The notes: generated by a model from the sequence alone, not told the origin. A stretch of 64,000 bases of DNA from Paenibacillus algorifonticola (GCF_000971975.1 NZ_KQ040778.1:243460-307459); one strand, 5' to 3'; positions 26,489 to 35,864 are shown, numbered from the stretch's first letter. Translations and numbers: made by a program.

Positions 26489-27298
26489 TTAGCCGTACAA
26501 ATGCGCCTGCCGATGAATATGGGAAGGGAGCTTGGTGCGGACTTCATGCACTCGCTCCAGATCAATCCGGTAAGGGATTAGCGTCTCGGTCTCTGCGCCA
26601 CGCGCCACGACAACGCCCATCGGATCCACGATCAGGCTTTGCCCAATGTAAAATTCATTGACCTGATTAACGGCAACGACATAAGCGGTATTTTCCAGAG
26701 CCCGCGTCGTGACGAGGTTCTCCCAGTGGCGCTCTTTGACCGGACCGCGCACCCAGCCGGATGGCACAATAATTACGTCGGCACCATGCAGCGCCTGATA
26801 GCGGGCGATTTCCGGGAAGCGCAGCTCATAGCAGACGAACAGTCCCAGCTTGCCAAATGGCGTATCAATCGGCTCGAACAGCGCCGTGCCGGGTTTAATA
26901 TCGCGTGATTCCTGCGCGCCGAATGCATCATAAAGATGCGTTTTGCGATAATGGCCAGTTATTTGGCCATCCGCATCAATAATAACTGTGGAGTTGTATA
27001 CCCGATCATCCTCTGAATCCTCCGTCGTCTCACGCGTTCCGAAAATGACCCATACGCCATAACGCTTGGCAAGCGACTGCATCGTCGTAACGAAATGTCC
27101 CTCCAGCGGCTCAGCGTCCTCCAGCTTGCGTTCCCTTGGCGTTCCAATTTGATAGAAGCTCATGAAGGCTTCGGGAAAAACAACCAGATCTGCCTGGTGA
27201 AGGGAGGTCGCTTCCTGCAGCGCTTTTTCCGCCTTGTCCAAATTTTCCTGTTTGCTGCTTGAAGAACCGAACTGTGCCATCACGATTTGAAAGGTCAT
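26489..27298 (-). CDS. Carbon-nitrogen hydrolase (nitrilase/omega-amidase family)
   Basis: 269 aa from the ATG at 27298, which has AGGAG 11 bases upstream; an in-frame ATG 24 bases earlier lacks a ribosome site. The catalytic triad of the nitrilase superfamily is visible: Glu in VVFPEAF (near 42), Lys in HYRKTHLYD (near 110) and Cys in GLFVCYELRFPE (near 145). These enzymes cleave amide or carbamoyl bonds. The motif set resembles omega-amidase or carbamoylase types rather than true nitrilases. It sits between dppA and dppB, unusual for a transporter and suggesting the imported compound carries an amide or ureido group. Confidence 0.87.
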   Translation of the reverse strand: MTFQIVMAQFGSSSSKQENLDKAEKALQEATSLHQADLVVFPEAFMSFYQIGTPRERKLEDAEPLEGHFVTTMQSLAKRYGVWVIFGTRETTEDSEDDRVYNSTVIIDADGQITGHYRKTHLYDAFGAQESRDIKPGTALFEPIDTPFGKLGLFVCYELRFPEIARYQALHGADVIIVPSGWVRGPVKERHWENLVTTRALENTAYVVAVNQVNEFYIGQSLIVDPMGVVVARGAETETLIPYRIDLERVHEVRTKLPSHIHRQAHLYG

Positions 27299-27380
27299 TG
27301 CTGCTTTCACTCCTATAGTCATTTTTTTGAAAAAGCGGGCTTTCCATGCGAATGGTGCCGCTCGCGCAGCAACACCAGAC

Positions 27381-28982
27381 TTACTTGAATTTCACGCCGC
27401 GCAAGTCCCAGAGCAGGGAAGGCAGAAACGTAATGCCTTCGATTTTGCTGGAATACGCAATTTGAACCGTATCCTCGTACAAGGGAATCCAAGGCGCGTC
27501 TGCTTTGATGAGCTGTAAAGCTTCGCTGTAATTTTTCTGGCGTTCCGCCTTGTCAAGCGCTTGGCCTCCTGCAAGAATAAGCTCGTCTACTTTGGGATTG
27601 GTATAGAAGGCATAATTGGATTTGCTCGTCGAGAGAAAGCTGTCGCGCAGCAGGGCATCACCATCCCCTGTAACGGAAGACGCGCCTCGGACGAATAAAT
27701 CGTAGCTATCCGGATTTTTCAGCACATCGAGATAAGAAGCAAGCTCCAGCACCTGCAGCTCTGCTTTGAAGCCCAATTGCTGCAAGCTGTTTTGCACGAA
27801 TTCGGCGGCCGGGCGATCCTGCACAGCATTGGCTGCAAGCACGATTCGCAGCGTCGTTCCTTCCTTCACACCAGCTTCCTGCAGCAGCTTTTTCGCTGCT
27901 TCCACATCATAGGCGTATGCGCCTACATCGGTGTAGCCAAAGGAATTTTTTGAAATAAACGAAGTAGCGACCTCGACTCTGCCTTCATAAAGCTTGTTGA
28001 CCAGTGTTTCACGATTGATCGCCAGATTGAGCGCATTGCGCACCTTCACATTGTCCAGAGGAGCATGCTTCGTATTAATGCCGATATAGCCAACGCGGTT
28101 GGTGGAGCGAGTATTGACGGTAAATTGGCTGTCATTCGATAAGCGCTCGATGTCGGTTCCCGGCACTTTATCGATAAGATCGGCCTCGCCGGATTCCAGC
28201 ATAATGACGCGGGCAGCATTTTCGGTTACTGTTTTGAACGTAATACCACTTACTCCTGGCTTGCCGCCCCAATATTGCTCATTCGCCTCCAGTACAATCT
28301 CGTTGCCTGAACTCCAGCTTTTAAGCTTAAAAGGGCCTGTGCCGACGGGCTTTTTAGCAATGCCTGCTTCATCTTCCTGAATGGATTTAGGACTAATGAT
28401 GCTGCCGGAGGTCACGGCAATATTGTTAAGGAAAGCGCCCTGCGGCTCCTTGAGCTGAAAAATGACTTCGGAATCGCCATTCGCGCTGACGGATTCAATA
28501 AATTGCCCCAAAGTAGCGTATTGGGACAGCTTTTTATCCGGATTGATCAGGCGTTCAAAATTGGTTTTCACCGCTTCGGCATTAAAAGGGGTGCCATCTT
28601 GAAAAGTCACGTTTTGCCGCAACTGGAAGGTCCATGTTTTGCCGTCTGCCGAGGCTTCCCAGCTTTCTGCAAGCTGAGGAACGATTTCAAGCTTATCGTT
28701 GAAGGTAACGAGACGGTCGTAAATTTGGTAATTAATAAAGCTGGAGATGGAGTCGGTCGCATTTTGCGGATCAAATCCGATGGCATCGCCCGTCAAGGCG
28801 ATAGTCAGGCTCTTCGCTGCCGCAGTATCAGAAGCTCCGCCTGCGCTGCTTGATGCTGTATCCGGCGATGCGGTCGTATTTGTGGTGCTGTTTGCTCCGC
28901 TGCCATTGCCGCAGCCAGCAGCGAACAGGGATAAGGCTATAAGGGCAATGCCCAGCTTGTTTTTGAAAAGATTCCTTCTCAT
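27381..28982 (-). CDS. dppA: Peptide/amide-binding lipoprotein (DppA-type, SBP family 5)
   Basis: 533 aa. Lipoprotein signal ending LFAAGCGNG (Cys 24), then a Ser/Thr/Ala linker. The mature part is an extracellular solute-binding protein family 5: PQNATDSISSFINYQIYDRLV, LAESWEASADGKTWTFQLRQNVTFQDGTPFNAEAVK, GTGPFKLKSWSSGNEIVLEANEQYWGG (region described in parts), NTKHAPLDNVKVRNALNLAINRE. It captures ligand outside the membrane for DppBCDF. It starts directly after the RraA-like gene's stop. Confidence 0.92.
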   Translation of the reverse strand: MRRNLFKNKLGIALIALSLFAAGCGNGSGANSTTNTTASPDTASSSAGGASDTAAAKSLTIALTGDAIGFDPQNATDSISSFINYQIYDRLVTFNDKLEIVPQLAESWEASADGKTWTFQLRQNVTFQDGTPFNAEAVKTNFERLINPDKKLSQYATLGQFIESVSANGDSEVIFQLKEPQGAFLNNIAVTSGSIISPKSIQEDEAGIAKKPVGTGPFKLKSWSSGNEIVLEANEQYWGGKPGVSGITFKTVTENAARVIMLESGEADLIDKVPGTDIERLSNDSQFTVNTRSTNRVGYIGINTKHAPLDNVKVRNALNLAINRETLVNKLYEGRVEVATSFISKNSFGYTDVGAYAYDVEAAKKLLQEAGVKEGTTLRIVLAANAVQDRPAAEFVQNSLQQLGFKAELQVLELASYLDVLKNPDSYDLFVRGASSVTGDGDALLRDSFLSTSKSNYAFYTNPKVDELILAGGQALDKAERQKNYSEALQLIKADAPWIPLYEDTVQIAYSSKIEGITFLPSLLWDLRGVKFK

Positions 28983-29648
28983 CTAGTTGTTTCCCCCTTG
29001 ATTATTGGTTGCCGCTGGATGGTCTGCCTGTGCAGCGAACAGCTTATCGTAGCCGAGTTCCTTCCGGCGCTGTTGTTCCTTGTGCTGCTTTTCCTGGGCA
29101 ATGAGCCCAAGCTCTCTGGCATGAAGCGGATTGATGACGAATACGCCATCATCATCGCCGACGATGAGATCGCCTGGCTGAATGCTGACGCCGCTAACGC
29201 TGACGGGTGTATTTACTTCGCCTTCGAGCTGGAGCGAGCGGGTAGTCAGCGCGCTGATGCCCTTGGAATAGAGCGGAAAACGAAGCTGTGTGATCGGCCG
29301 AACGTCGGTGACGGAGCCGGATATAATGGCTCCGGCAATCTTTTTGTCCAGTGCAGCATACGTCACAAATTCTCCCCAGCAGGCACGCTGGTCATCACCG
29401 GACATATCGACCACAATAATATCGCCTGGCTGTGCCAACTCGAAAGCATGCCGAATGGCGGAAGCATCAATGTGAGGAATCCGTACGGTGACTGCGTTGC
29501 CTAATAGGCGAATAGGGCGAAACAGCGGCTGCAAGCCGTTGAGAAACCCAAAATCCGTCAAATGGCCAATCGTGGAAGGGCTGATATGTTCATAAAGCTC
29601 AAGTAATTCAGCCGTTACTCCTTGTACTCTTGGTTCGATGCGAAACAT
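28983..29648 (-). CDS. RraA-like / HMG-aldolase-family protein
   Basis: 221 aa. RraA-fold features: PSTIGHLTDFG near residue 25, AVTVRIPHIDASAI, QPGDIIVVDMSGDDQRACWGEF near 85-105 and GSVTDVRPI near 123, matching the metal-dependent 4-hydroxy-4-methyl-2-oxoglutarate/oxaloacetate lyase type (G..D and RD-like motif; here the motif reads VTDVR). Some relatives are only regulators of RNase E, but no RNase E context is seen. As first gene of the peptide/amide operon it is more likely a catabolic lyase acting on a breakdown product. Reaction unproven. Confidence 0.75.
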   Translation of the reverse strand: MFRIEPRVQGVTAELLELYEHISPSTIGHLTDFGFLNGLQPLFRPIRLLGNAVTVRIPHIDASAIRHAFELAQPGDIIVVDMSGDDQRACWGEFVTYAALDKKIAGAIISGSVTDVRPITQLRFPLYSKGISALTTRSLQLEGEVNTPVSVSGVSIQPGDLIVGDDDGVFVINPLHARELGLIAQEKQHKEQQRRKELGYDKLFAAQADHPAATNNQGGNN

Positions 29649-29723
29649 TAGATGTGTTCTCCCCTCACTCGAAACATTAACTTGATAAATCTGATGCGAT
29701 TAGTGTGCTTTAGCTTGTTGAAA

Positions 29724-29753
29724 ACAATAGCATTGCTCGTTCTTGACCGTCAA
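29724..29753 (-). promoter_or_regulatory. Possible promoter of the peptide/amide operon
   Basis: On the minus strand TTGACG (29753-29748) is followed after 18 bases by TATTGT (29729-29724), about 75 bases upstream of the RraA-like start. Plausible vegetative promoter; no operator recognised. The surrounding 29649-29860 is AT-rich. Confidence 0.4.
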
Positions 29754-29865
29754 TGCAAAAACATATAGATAATTTCAATAGCCAATTGGAAAAAACTATC
29801 GGGTTGCTATAGAACGATTGAAAGAATAGGCTGCGCCTGTTCTTTTCCTCATTGCGCAGAAAAAC

Positions 29866-29894
29866 AAAAAAGCATCCAAATCGATATTGGATGC
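29866..29894 (-). terminator. Terminator of the glutaminase operon
   Basis: Minus-strand hairpin GCATCCAA (29894-29887) with TTGGATGC (29879-29872), followed by six or more T (from 29871). It lies just after the small gene 29922-30323. Confidence 0.85.
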
Positions 29895-29921
29895 AAGAGG
29901 CTAATGCTATTGGAAAGTATC

Positions 29922-30323
29922 TTATCTGTCCTTACTCACCGTAATATTGTTAATTTCCACATCGGGATCAAAGTCAATATGGCTTGGCACGTTGATAATG
30001 AGCATGCCTCCAAAAATCGTTTCCCAGTTGCCGCCGCTGTCGGCGACCCGATTTTTGAAAGCAGCAAGCTCCTCGGATGAAGCGACGTCCTGGCTGAGCA
30101 GCCAGGAATATCTTCTTAAGCGGGATTTGCGAACTGTCTCTTTATAAAAATAAATGTTGCCTTGCTGCTCCAGCTTGATAATATCACCGAATGATACCAT
30201 TTCCGTAAATAATGGATTTTCTTCAATGCGGTAGCGCTGATCATCAATCGGCGTTACCTTGAGCATTTCAATCTCCTGCCCGGAGGAATGAAAGGAAATG
30301 CCAAGCTCAACAGATGGATTCAT
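29922..30323 (-). CDS. Small conserved protein, possibly DUF4265-like
   Basis: 133 aa from the ATG at 30323 (AAGGTG upstream). Sequence features: EIEMLKVTPIDDQRYRIEENP, FGDIIKLEQQGNIYFYKETVRKS, and a central segment WLLSQDVASSEELAAFKNRV. The 'bypass of gene function' is unknown; the layout (a short beta barrel with the phrase 'FGD.I') is reminiscent of DUF4265 but I am not sure. It begins 17 bases after the glutaminase gene and shares its terminator. Confidence 0.55.
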   Translation of the reverse strand: MNPSVELGISFHSSGQEIEMLKVTPIDDQRYRIEENPLFTEMVSFGDIIKLEQQGNIYFYKETVRKSRLRRYSWLLSQDVASSEELAAFKNRVADSGGNWETIFGGMLIINVPSHIDFDPDVEINNITVSKDR

Positions 30324-30340
30324 AATAGGCACCTTCTTCG

Positions 30341-31282
30341 TTAAAATAAGCTTAGGTCAAATGTTCGCGACAAGGTTTCCAGCAAATGCACGCCTGCAAT
30401 GCTGTTTCCCTTGCGATGCAGGGAAGGTCCGACAACGCCGATGCCGTAACGACCTGGAACGATCGCCAGAATACCGCCGGATACGCCGCTTTTGGCCGGC
30501 AATCCAACTTGAATCGCGAATTCGCCCGAAGCATTGTACATGCCGCAAGTAATCATAAAGGTTTTGGCTATTTGTACGTAACGCCGTGGTATCAGCTCGG
30601 CTCCAGTGACTGGGTCAGTTCCATTATGCGCCATAACGAGCGCCATGCGGGCCAAATCCGCGCAGGTGACGCTGATCGAGCAGTGCCGAAAATACACGTC
30701 GAGCACTTCCTCGACTTCTCCCTGCAGCACCTGCTTATCCTTTAGAAAATAAGCCATCGACCGATTCAAATTTGCCGTTTTGGCTTCGGAGAGATACACG
30801 TCGTTATCATAATCCAGCGCTCTATTGCCCGAGAGATTGCGGAAAAAATCGAGCACGCGGGCGGACTTCTCCTCCCGGCTGCTTCCGGCAATCAGCGAAG
30901 AAATCGCAATCGCTCCAGCATTGATCAGCGGATTAAAAGGAATGCCGGGCTGCACAAGCTCCAGCTTGAGCATGGAGTTGAAGCTGTCCCCGGTCGGCTC
31001 CATGCCAACCTTGGCGAAAACTGCTTCCTCGCCATTGTCCATTAACGCCAGGATGAGCGTGAAAACTTTGGAAATGCTTTGCATAGTAAAGGATATGCCG
31101 CAATCTCCAGCAGATGCTACTTGACCTTCTGCACCCACAATATGAATGCCCAAGGCGTCCTTGGGGGATTTTGCAAGCTCGGGTATGTAGGAGGCCACTT
31201 TGCCATGAAGAGCCTGCTGGCGGCTCGTTTCTACCCATTCGGGCAGCAGGGTTTGCATATGCTTAAGCTCGCTATTTGACAA
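30341..31282 (-). CDS. glsA: Glutaminase A
   Basis: 313 aa from a TTG at 31282, chosen because AGGAGG lies 7 bases upstream; the in-frame ATG at 31312 has no such site. Beta-lactamase-like glutaminase fold with the SxxK catalytic motif in MQSISKVF, plus EPTGDSFNSML, NPLINAGAIA, RSMAYFLKD, MALVMAHNGTDP and GLPAKSGVSGGILAI. It hydrolyses glutamine to glutamate and ammonia in the cytoplasm. A TATAAT lies on the minus strand about 40 bases upstream, without a clear -35 box. Confidence 0.93.
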   Translation of the reverse strand: MSNSELKHMQTLLPEWVETSRQQALHGKVASYIPELAKSPKDALGIHIVGAEGQVASAGDCGISFTMQSISKVFTLILALMDNGEEAVFAKVGMEPTGDSFNSMLKLELVQPGIPFNPLINAGAIAISSLIAGSSREEKSARVLDFFRNLSGNRALDYDNDVYLSEAKTANLNRSMAYFLKDKQVLQGEVEEVLDVYFRHCSISVTCADLARMALVMAHNGTDPVTGAELIPRRYVQIAKTFMITCGMYNASGEFAIQVGLPAKSGVSGGILAIVPGRYGIGVVGPSLHRKGNSIAGVHLLETLSRTFDLSLF

Positions 31283-31496
31283 TTCGTTTCCTCCTGCTCG
31301 CCACTTTGGCATGAATGGCTCTATTATAATACATTTTGGTAGTGAAACGCATCAGGCTTATGCAGGGTGACCATGAGTGAAGAAGGAAGAAGATGTTGTA
31401 AAATCATCCATTATATTCACATTTCATCCTGTTTTTCTGCTTGCCGTGAATTTATAATCATAAACGTAATCCGGCAAACTATTAAAGGAAGAGGGA

Positions 31497-32543
31497 ATGT
31501 TGAAAATGAAAAAAAGACTAAGGCTGCTCGCATTCGCTATGATGATTGTCGCGCTTATTACGGTACAGCTGCCGCTCAAGCAGGCCGAGGCGGCTCCTGC
31601 CTTTGCGAAAGGGACGGACATCAGCTGGGTTCCCGGTCTTGAAGCGCAAGGCTACACCTGGAAGGACAAAAACGGCACGACCAAGGATATTATTCAAATT
31701 TTGAAAAATGACTATCAGATTAATTCGGTGCGAATTCGCGTATTCGTAAATCCTTCGAGCAATTATGCAAACGGTTACTTGGATATGAACCGGGCCGCAA
31801 CTCTAGCAGAGCGGGCGAAAAATGCAGGCATGAGCGTTATGCTGACGCTGCATTACAGCGATTCATGGGCCGATCCAGGCCAACAGACAAAGCCTGCTGC
31901 CTGGAATAATTACACGTTCCAGCAGTTAATGGACGCGGTATGGAACCACACGCGGGCGGTTATGACCGCGATGCAGGCGAAGGGCGTGACGCCGGATTGG
32001 GTGCAGATTGGCAATGAGACGAATAATGGCATGCTGTGGAATGACGGCAAAGCCACTGTCAGCATGCAAAACTACGCATGGCTGGTTAATACCGGGAACA
32101 ATGCGGTGAAATCAATCTCTTCTGGTACGAAGACGATTGTTCATCTGGCAGGAGGCAATGATAATGCTCTATTCGTTTGGAATATCGGGGGGCTGATCAG
32201 CAATGGCGCCACCTTTGATATAATCGGCATGTCGCTGTATCCATCAGCTACGGATTGGTCTGCCAAGGTTGACCAAACGATTAGCAATGCAAATGATATG
32301 ATTGCCCGGTACGGCAAGCCGGTTATGATTTCTGAAATTGGCCTTGAGTATAACCAGCCAGCGGCTACCAAGAGCTTCGTTGCCGCGATGAAAACCAAGG
32401 TTCGCAATATATCTGGCGGCAAGGGGCTAGGTGTCTTTTATTGGGAGCCGGAGGCGCCTCCGGGCTACAATGGCGGCTATAACAAAGGCGCATGGCAGGC
32501 AAACGGCCAGCCGACGATTGCATTGGAAGGCTTCTTGAACTAG
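31497..32543 (+). CDS. ganB: Secreted arabinogalactan endo-1,4-beta-galactanase (GH53)
   Basis: 348 aa. Signal peptide (MKKRLRLLAFAMMIVALI..KQAEA) and a GH53 catalytic domain: FAKGTDISWVPGLEAQGYTW, RIRVFVNPS, MLTLHYSDSWADPGQQ, acid/base Glu in QIGNETNNG (near residue 173) and nucleophile Glu in MISEIGLEY (near 279), ending FYWEPEAPP. It cuts beta-1,4-galactan side chains of pectin. AGGAAGAGGG precedes the ATG; a second in-frame ATG 9 bases on is equally possible. Close to a rhamnogalacturonan lyase, which attacks the backbone of the same polymer. Confidence 0.93.
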   Translation: MLKMKKRLRLLAFAMMIVALITVQLPLKQAEAAPAFAKGTDISWVPGLEAQGYTWKDKNGTTKDIIQILKNDYQINSVRIRVFVNPSSNYANGYLDMNRAATLAERAKNAGMSVMLTLHYSDSWADPGQQTKPAAWNNYTFQQLMDAVWNHTRAVMTAMQAKGVTPDWVQIGNETNNGMLWNDGKATVSMQNYAWLVNTGNNAVKSISSGTKTIVHLAGGNDNALFVWNIGGLISNGATFDIIGMSLYPSATDWSAKVDQTISNANDMIARYGKPVMISEIGLEYNQPAATKSFVAAMKTKVRNISGGKGLGVFYWEPEAPPGYNGGYNKGAWQANGQPTIALEGFLN

Positions 32544-32642
32544 CGATTTGGCGTCGAGGCAGCCCGGCTATTCATTCCCCTGTTTTTTCACTTATAATAG
32601 AAAGCAGGACGAATCTATTTGGAGAAACGGGGGAGTTTGTGG

Positions 32643-33482
32643 GTGGAAGCCATAAATAGCAAACCTTTTACAATTGATTTGGAATCAAACCTGACGCTGC
32701 GCGGGGACGTTCGAGTGTCAGGCGAACCGGGGAAGAAGCCGGTTGTTATCGTTGCCCATGGCTTCAAAGGGTTTAAAGATTGGGGATTTATGCCCTATAC
32801 CTGCGAGCAGCTTGCTAGGCAAGGCTTCGCTGTCATTTCCTTTAATTTTAGCTGCAATGGCGTAGGGGAAACGGACTTTGACGAGCTGGAGAAATTCGCG
32901 GTCAATACGTATTCCCGTGAACAGCTGGATCTTGATGCAATCATCGCGCATCTGCTGGAAGCGAAGCTGCCTTTTGCCGAGGAGCTGGATACGAGCCGGA
33001 TAGCTCTGCTTGGACATAGCCGTGGCGGCGGAAATATTATTTTGACTGCTGCGAGATACCCGCAGCTTCAGGCAGTTGTGACGTGGAATGGCATAGCCGA
33101 CGCGAATCTCTTTACGGAGGCGTTTCGGCAGGAGGTACTGAGCCGCGGCGTCGGTTATGTGCCCAATATGCGTACGAAGCAGCAAATGCCGATATCGCCT
33201 GTATTCTTTGAAGACCTTGAGCGCAATGCAGCAGCGTTTAATATTAAACAGGTACTTGGCTCCCTTGCGGTACCGGCACTGTTGATACAGGGGGATCAAG
33301 ATTCGGAGCGTCTTGTATCAGGCTATGAACGAATGCGCGAGGCTGCGCCGCAGCATACGTTCGTTACACTGACAGGAGCGGACCACACCTTTGGCGCGAA
33401 GCATCCTTTTGTCGGTACGACTGCGAATTTGGAGGAAGCGCTCCGGCTGACGGTACTTTTTCTGAATGAGCGTCTAAAGTAG
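32643..33482 (+). CDS. Alpha/beta hydrolase (dienelactone hydrolase-like)
   Basis: 279 aa from the GTG at 32643, which follows GGGGGAG (32629-32635) by 7 bases; a TTG at 32619 is in frame but has no ribosome site. Fold markers: VVIVAHGFKGFKDWGF (oxyanion region), nucleophile elbow LGHSRGGGN (Ser near 124), Asp in QGDQDSERLV and His in TGADHTFGAKHPF. Such proteins are peptidases or esterases of small substrates; the natural substrate is unknown. A TATAAT at 32593-32598 may belong to its promoter. The APS kinase gene follows after 12 bases. Confidence 0.82.
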   Translation: MEAINSKPFTIDLESNLTLRGDVRVSGEPGKKPVVIVAHGFKGFKDWGFMPYTCEQLARQGFAVISFNFSCNGVGETDFDELEKFAVNTYSREQLDLDAIIAHLLEAKLPFAEELDTSRIALLGHSRGGGNIILTAARYPQLQAVVTWNGIADANLFTEAFRQEVLSRGVGYVPNMRTKQQMPISPVFFEDLERNAAAFNIKQVLGSLAVPALLIQGDQDSERLVSGYERMREAAPQHTFVTLTGADHTFGAKHPFVGTTANLEEALRLTVLFLNERLK

Positions 33483-33494
33483 GGGGAGTACCGG

Positions 33495-34109
33495 ATGGAT
33501 CAAAAATCCCCGAATGTACAATGGCATTCGTATGAGCTTGGCGGATTGCAGCAGGCTGGCCAATGGGGCTATTACGGCGGCATCGTATGGTTAACAGGCT
33601 TGCCTGCATCGGGAAAGTCGTCTATTGCTGCTTCGCTTCACAGACAGCTTCAAGCTAGCGGCGTGTCAGCGACGGTACTGGATGGCGATAATTTGCGGTA
33701 TGGGCTAAACCGCGATCTTGGCTTTAGCGCAGAGGATCGCCGCGAAAATGTGCGGCGCACCGCGGAGGTGGCCAAGCTGTTTGCCGGAGCTGGAAGCATT
33801 GCCATTGCGGCACTCGTTTCGCCGCTTGAGGCGGATCGAGCGCTGGCGCGAGCGATTGCAGCTCCACTGCCCTATGTAGAGGTGTATGTGAATTGTCCGC
33901 TTGCAATATGCGAGCAGCGTGATCCGAAGGGGCTTTACAGCAAGGCGAGGCGGGGAGAAATTCCGCTGTTCACGGGCATATCTGCTCCATACGAGGCGCC
34001 GCTGGTCCCAGAGCTGGAGCTATTTTCTGGTGAAGGAGATGCGGATACAGCGGCTGTGGCTGTTATCCGCTGCTTGCAGCAGCGCGGTATTTTAACCGAT
34101 CAGGTCTAA
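33495..34109 (+). CDS. cysC: Adenylyl-sulfate (APS) kinase
   Basis: 204 aa. P-loop GLPASGKS at residues 35-42, LDGDNLRYGLNRDLGFS, RENVRRTAEVAKLF, ALVSPLEADRALAR, VNCPLAICEQRDPKGLYSKAR and GISAPYEAP are all CysC features. It phosphorylates adenylyl sulfate to PAPS. No sulfurylase gene is adjacent. GGGGGAG lies 7 bases before the ATG, and the gene starts just after the hydrolase, so the two share a transcript. Confidence 0.92.
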   Translation: MDQKSPNVQWHSYELGGLQQAGQWGYYGGIVWLTGLPASGKSSIAASLHRQLQASGVSATVLDGDNLRYGLNRDLGFSAEDRRENVRRTAEVAKLFAGAGSIAIAALVSPLEADRALARAIAAPLPYVEVYVNCPLAICEQRDPKGLYSKARRGEIPLFTGISAPYEAPLVPELELFSGEGDADTAAVAVIRCLQQRGILTDQV

Positions 34110-34161
34110 TGAGCGACAACGGCAGCTTATACTTATGCGGTACGCTAAGTAAAATGATGCA

Positions 34162-34206
34162 AAAAAGCTTCTTCTTCGGGAACGCTCGAAGAGGAAGCTT
34201 TTTACG
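34162..34206. terminator. Bidirectional terminator between cysC and yhbH
   Basis: AAAAAGCTTCTTCTTCG (34162-34178) pairs with CGAAGAGGAAGCTTTTT (34187-34203), one G-U pair, 8-base loop. T runs exist on both strands, fitting the convergent genes. Confidence 0.85.
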
Positions 34207-34256
34207 TTTGGTCCGCCTTCACCAGCTGTCTGCTGTGCGAAGCCTGATGTCTGTTA

Positions 34257-35408
34257 TTAAGCGCCGCTTGCGGACTTGGAGAAAAAGGTTTTCAGCGCCT
34301 TATATACTTCGCCTTTATCTTTAATAATAGAATACATAAATTTTTTATTGCTTATGTTTTTATACGCTGACATTAAGGTGCTGCTGCGATTATATTGATT
34401 AACCTCGCCGTAGCCGAACAGATTGGCGCGTTCCAGCAGCTTGTCGATGAGTTTCACGCATTTCTCATTATCGGAAGTCAAATTATCACCATCGGAAAAG
34501 TGGAAAGGATAAATGTTCCAGTTAGTAGACGGATAACGGCTGTCGATAATATCAAGCGCCTTCTGATAGGCAGAGGAGCAGATCGTGCCGCCGCTCTCGC
34601 CGCGAGTGAAAAATTCCTCCTCGGTTACTTCCTTCGCTTCGGTATGATGCGCGACGAATACCATCTCGACATGCTGATATTTTCGGCGCAGAAAGCGCGT
34701 CATCCAGAAGAAGAAGCTTCGGGCGCAATATTTTTCGAAAGATCCCATTGAGCCGGAAGTATCCATTAACGCCAATACGACGGCATTGGATTGGGGCTTT
34801 ACGACTTCATTCCACGTTTTAAAACGCAAATCATCCGGCGAGATGCCGCCAATGCCCGAGCGTCCTTCATTGGCATTGCGCTTCAAATTTTGAATGAGCG
34901 TCCGTTTTTTGTCGATGTTGGACATGATGCCTTTTTTGCGAATGTCATGAAAGACAACCTCGGTTGTTTCCATAACATCCTTCTGTTTTTGCTCCAGATT
35001 AGGAAGCTCCAGCTCCTCGAAGAGCATATCCTCCAGCTGGTCAATGCTAATTTCCGCCTCCACATAGTCCTCGCCCGGCTGATCGCCTGCACCCTGTCCT
35101 TTGCCCGGACCTTTGGTGGCCCCAGGATCAACGCCGAGCACATCTCCGACCTGTGAATCGCCATCGCCTTGTCCAACATGCTGCTTCTTGTTGTAGTTGT
35201 AGACGAAATGGGATTCATCAATGCTTTTAATCGGTATTTTCACCGTCTGCTTGCCATCGGATAACACAATGCTTTCATCCGTCACAATATCGGGAAGATT
35301 TTGCCGAACAGCTTCTCTTACTTTTTCCTGATGCCGGGCTTGATCTTCATAACCTTTGCGATGCAAGGACCAATCCTCCCGTGACACGATAAATAACGGT
35401 TCTGCCAT
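34257..35408 (-). CDS. yhbH: Sporulation protein YhbH (DUF444/UPF0229)
   Basis: 383 aa from the ATG at 35408 (GGGAG 10 bases upstream); the frame opens 27 bases earlier. Very similar in layout to B. subtilis Yhb[84 protein letters not shown] (a von Willebrand A-type MIDAS motif DxSxS), [36 protein letters not shown]. In B. subtilis it is transcribed by SigE in the mother cell. A repeated hairpin element lies in its 5' region at 35477-35572. Confidence 0.93.
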   Translation of the reverse strand: MAEPLFIVSREDWSLHRKGYEDQARHQEKVREAVRQNLPDIVTDESIVLSDGKQTVKIPIKSIDESHFVYNYNKKQHVGQGDGDSQVGDVLGVDPGATKGPGKGQGAGDQPGEDYVEAEISIDQLEDMLFEELELPNLEQKQKDVMETTEVVFHDIRKKGIMSNIDKKRTLIQNLKRNANEGRSGIGGISPDDLRFKTWNEVVKPQSNAVVLALMDTSGSMGSFEKYCARSFFFWMTRFLRRKYQHVEMVFVAHHTEAKEVTEEEFFTRGESGGTICSSAYQKALDIIDSRYPSTNWNIYPFHFSDGDNLTSDNEKCVKLIDKLLERANLFGYGEVNQYNRSSTLMSAYKNISNKKFMYSIIKDKGEVYKALKTFFSKSASGA

Positions 35409-35476
35409 GAGCGCCACACTCCCATCTTTCATCAATAATATCTGGATCAGGGCCAGGGGATCTAATTTTTCGTTGA

Positions 35477-35572
35477 AATATAAGAATTTATAAGTTTCAC
35501 ACTTATCATTAGGCTTATATTTCTCGGAGTGAAACGCGCCTTGCCGCCAAAGGACGGCGATAGCCGTTTCAC
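35477..35572. repeat. Dispersed hairpin element, copy 1
   Basis: A 96-base element repeated at 51213-51307 with about 80% identity. It has two stem-loops: a nested AT-rich one built on ATTTATAAGT/ACTTATCATT with outer ATAAG/CTTAT, and a GC-rich one where GTGAAACG (35530-35537) pairs with CGTTTCAC (35565-35572) around GCCGCCAAAGGACGGC. The CTTTGCCGCCAAAGGACGGC-like core is the best conserved part. It lies in the 5' region of yhbH. Function unknown: it could be a MITE-like repeat, a processed RNA or a leader structure. Confidence 0.7.
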
Positions 35573-35722
35573 CTTGTTATTCAATATATTCAAGTCCGGG
35601 GCGGATATGTGAGTCAAAAGCGATCTGATTCTAGCTATTTAATCGAATGAATCTCGGTTTTTTTAACAAAAAACTCTGTTTTTTAAGTAGTAAAATGTCG
35701 GAACACAATCTATCATCGACAT

Positions 35723-35736
35723 TGAAAGCGATTCCA
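35723..35736 (+). promoter_or_regulatory. cre-like CcpA site 1
   Basis: TGAAAGCGATTCCA matches the CcpA consensus TGWAANCGNTNWCA at all but one position. It lies 200 bases upstream of the secreted rhamnogalacturonan lyase, in keeping with glucose repression of plant-polymer use. Confidence 0.5.
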
Positions 35737-35783
35737 AATTATGGTTTTGATTCATAAAATCGTATGATTTATTAAGGAGGTGG

Positions 35784-35864
35784 ATGCTCGCCCGAGTCCT
35801 AAACCGTTCGTGCTTACGGGAATTCAAAGGCATAAGACAGACTTATTTTCGATTAATTTGGTAG
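35784..35864 (+). CDS. Possible 26-aa small open frame upstream of the lyase
   Basis: ATG at 35784 after AAGGAGGTGG (35774-35783), reading MLARVLNRSCLREFKGIRQT and on to TAG at 35862-35864. The ribosome site is near perfect but only 3 bases from the ATG, which is short. The stop falls inside a cre-like site. Could be a leader peptide or chance. Confidence 0.25.
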   Translation: MLARVLNRSCLREFKGIRQTYFRLIW

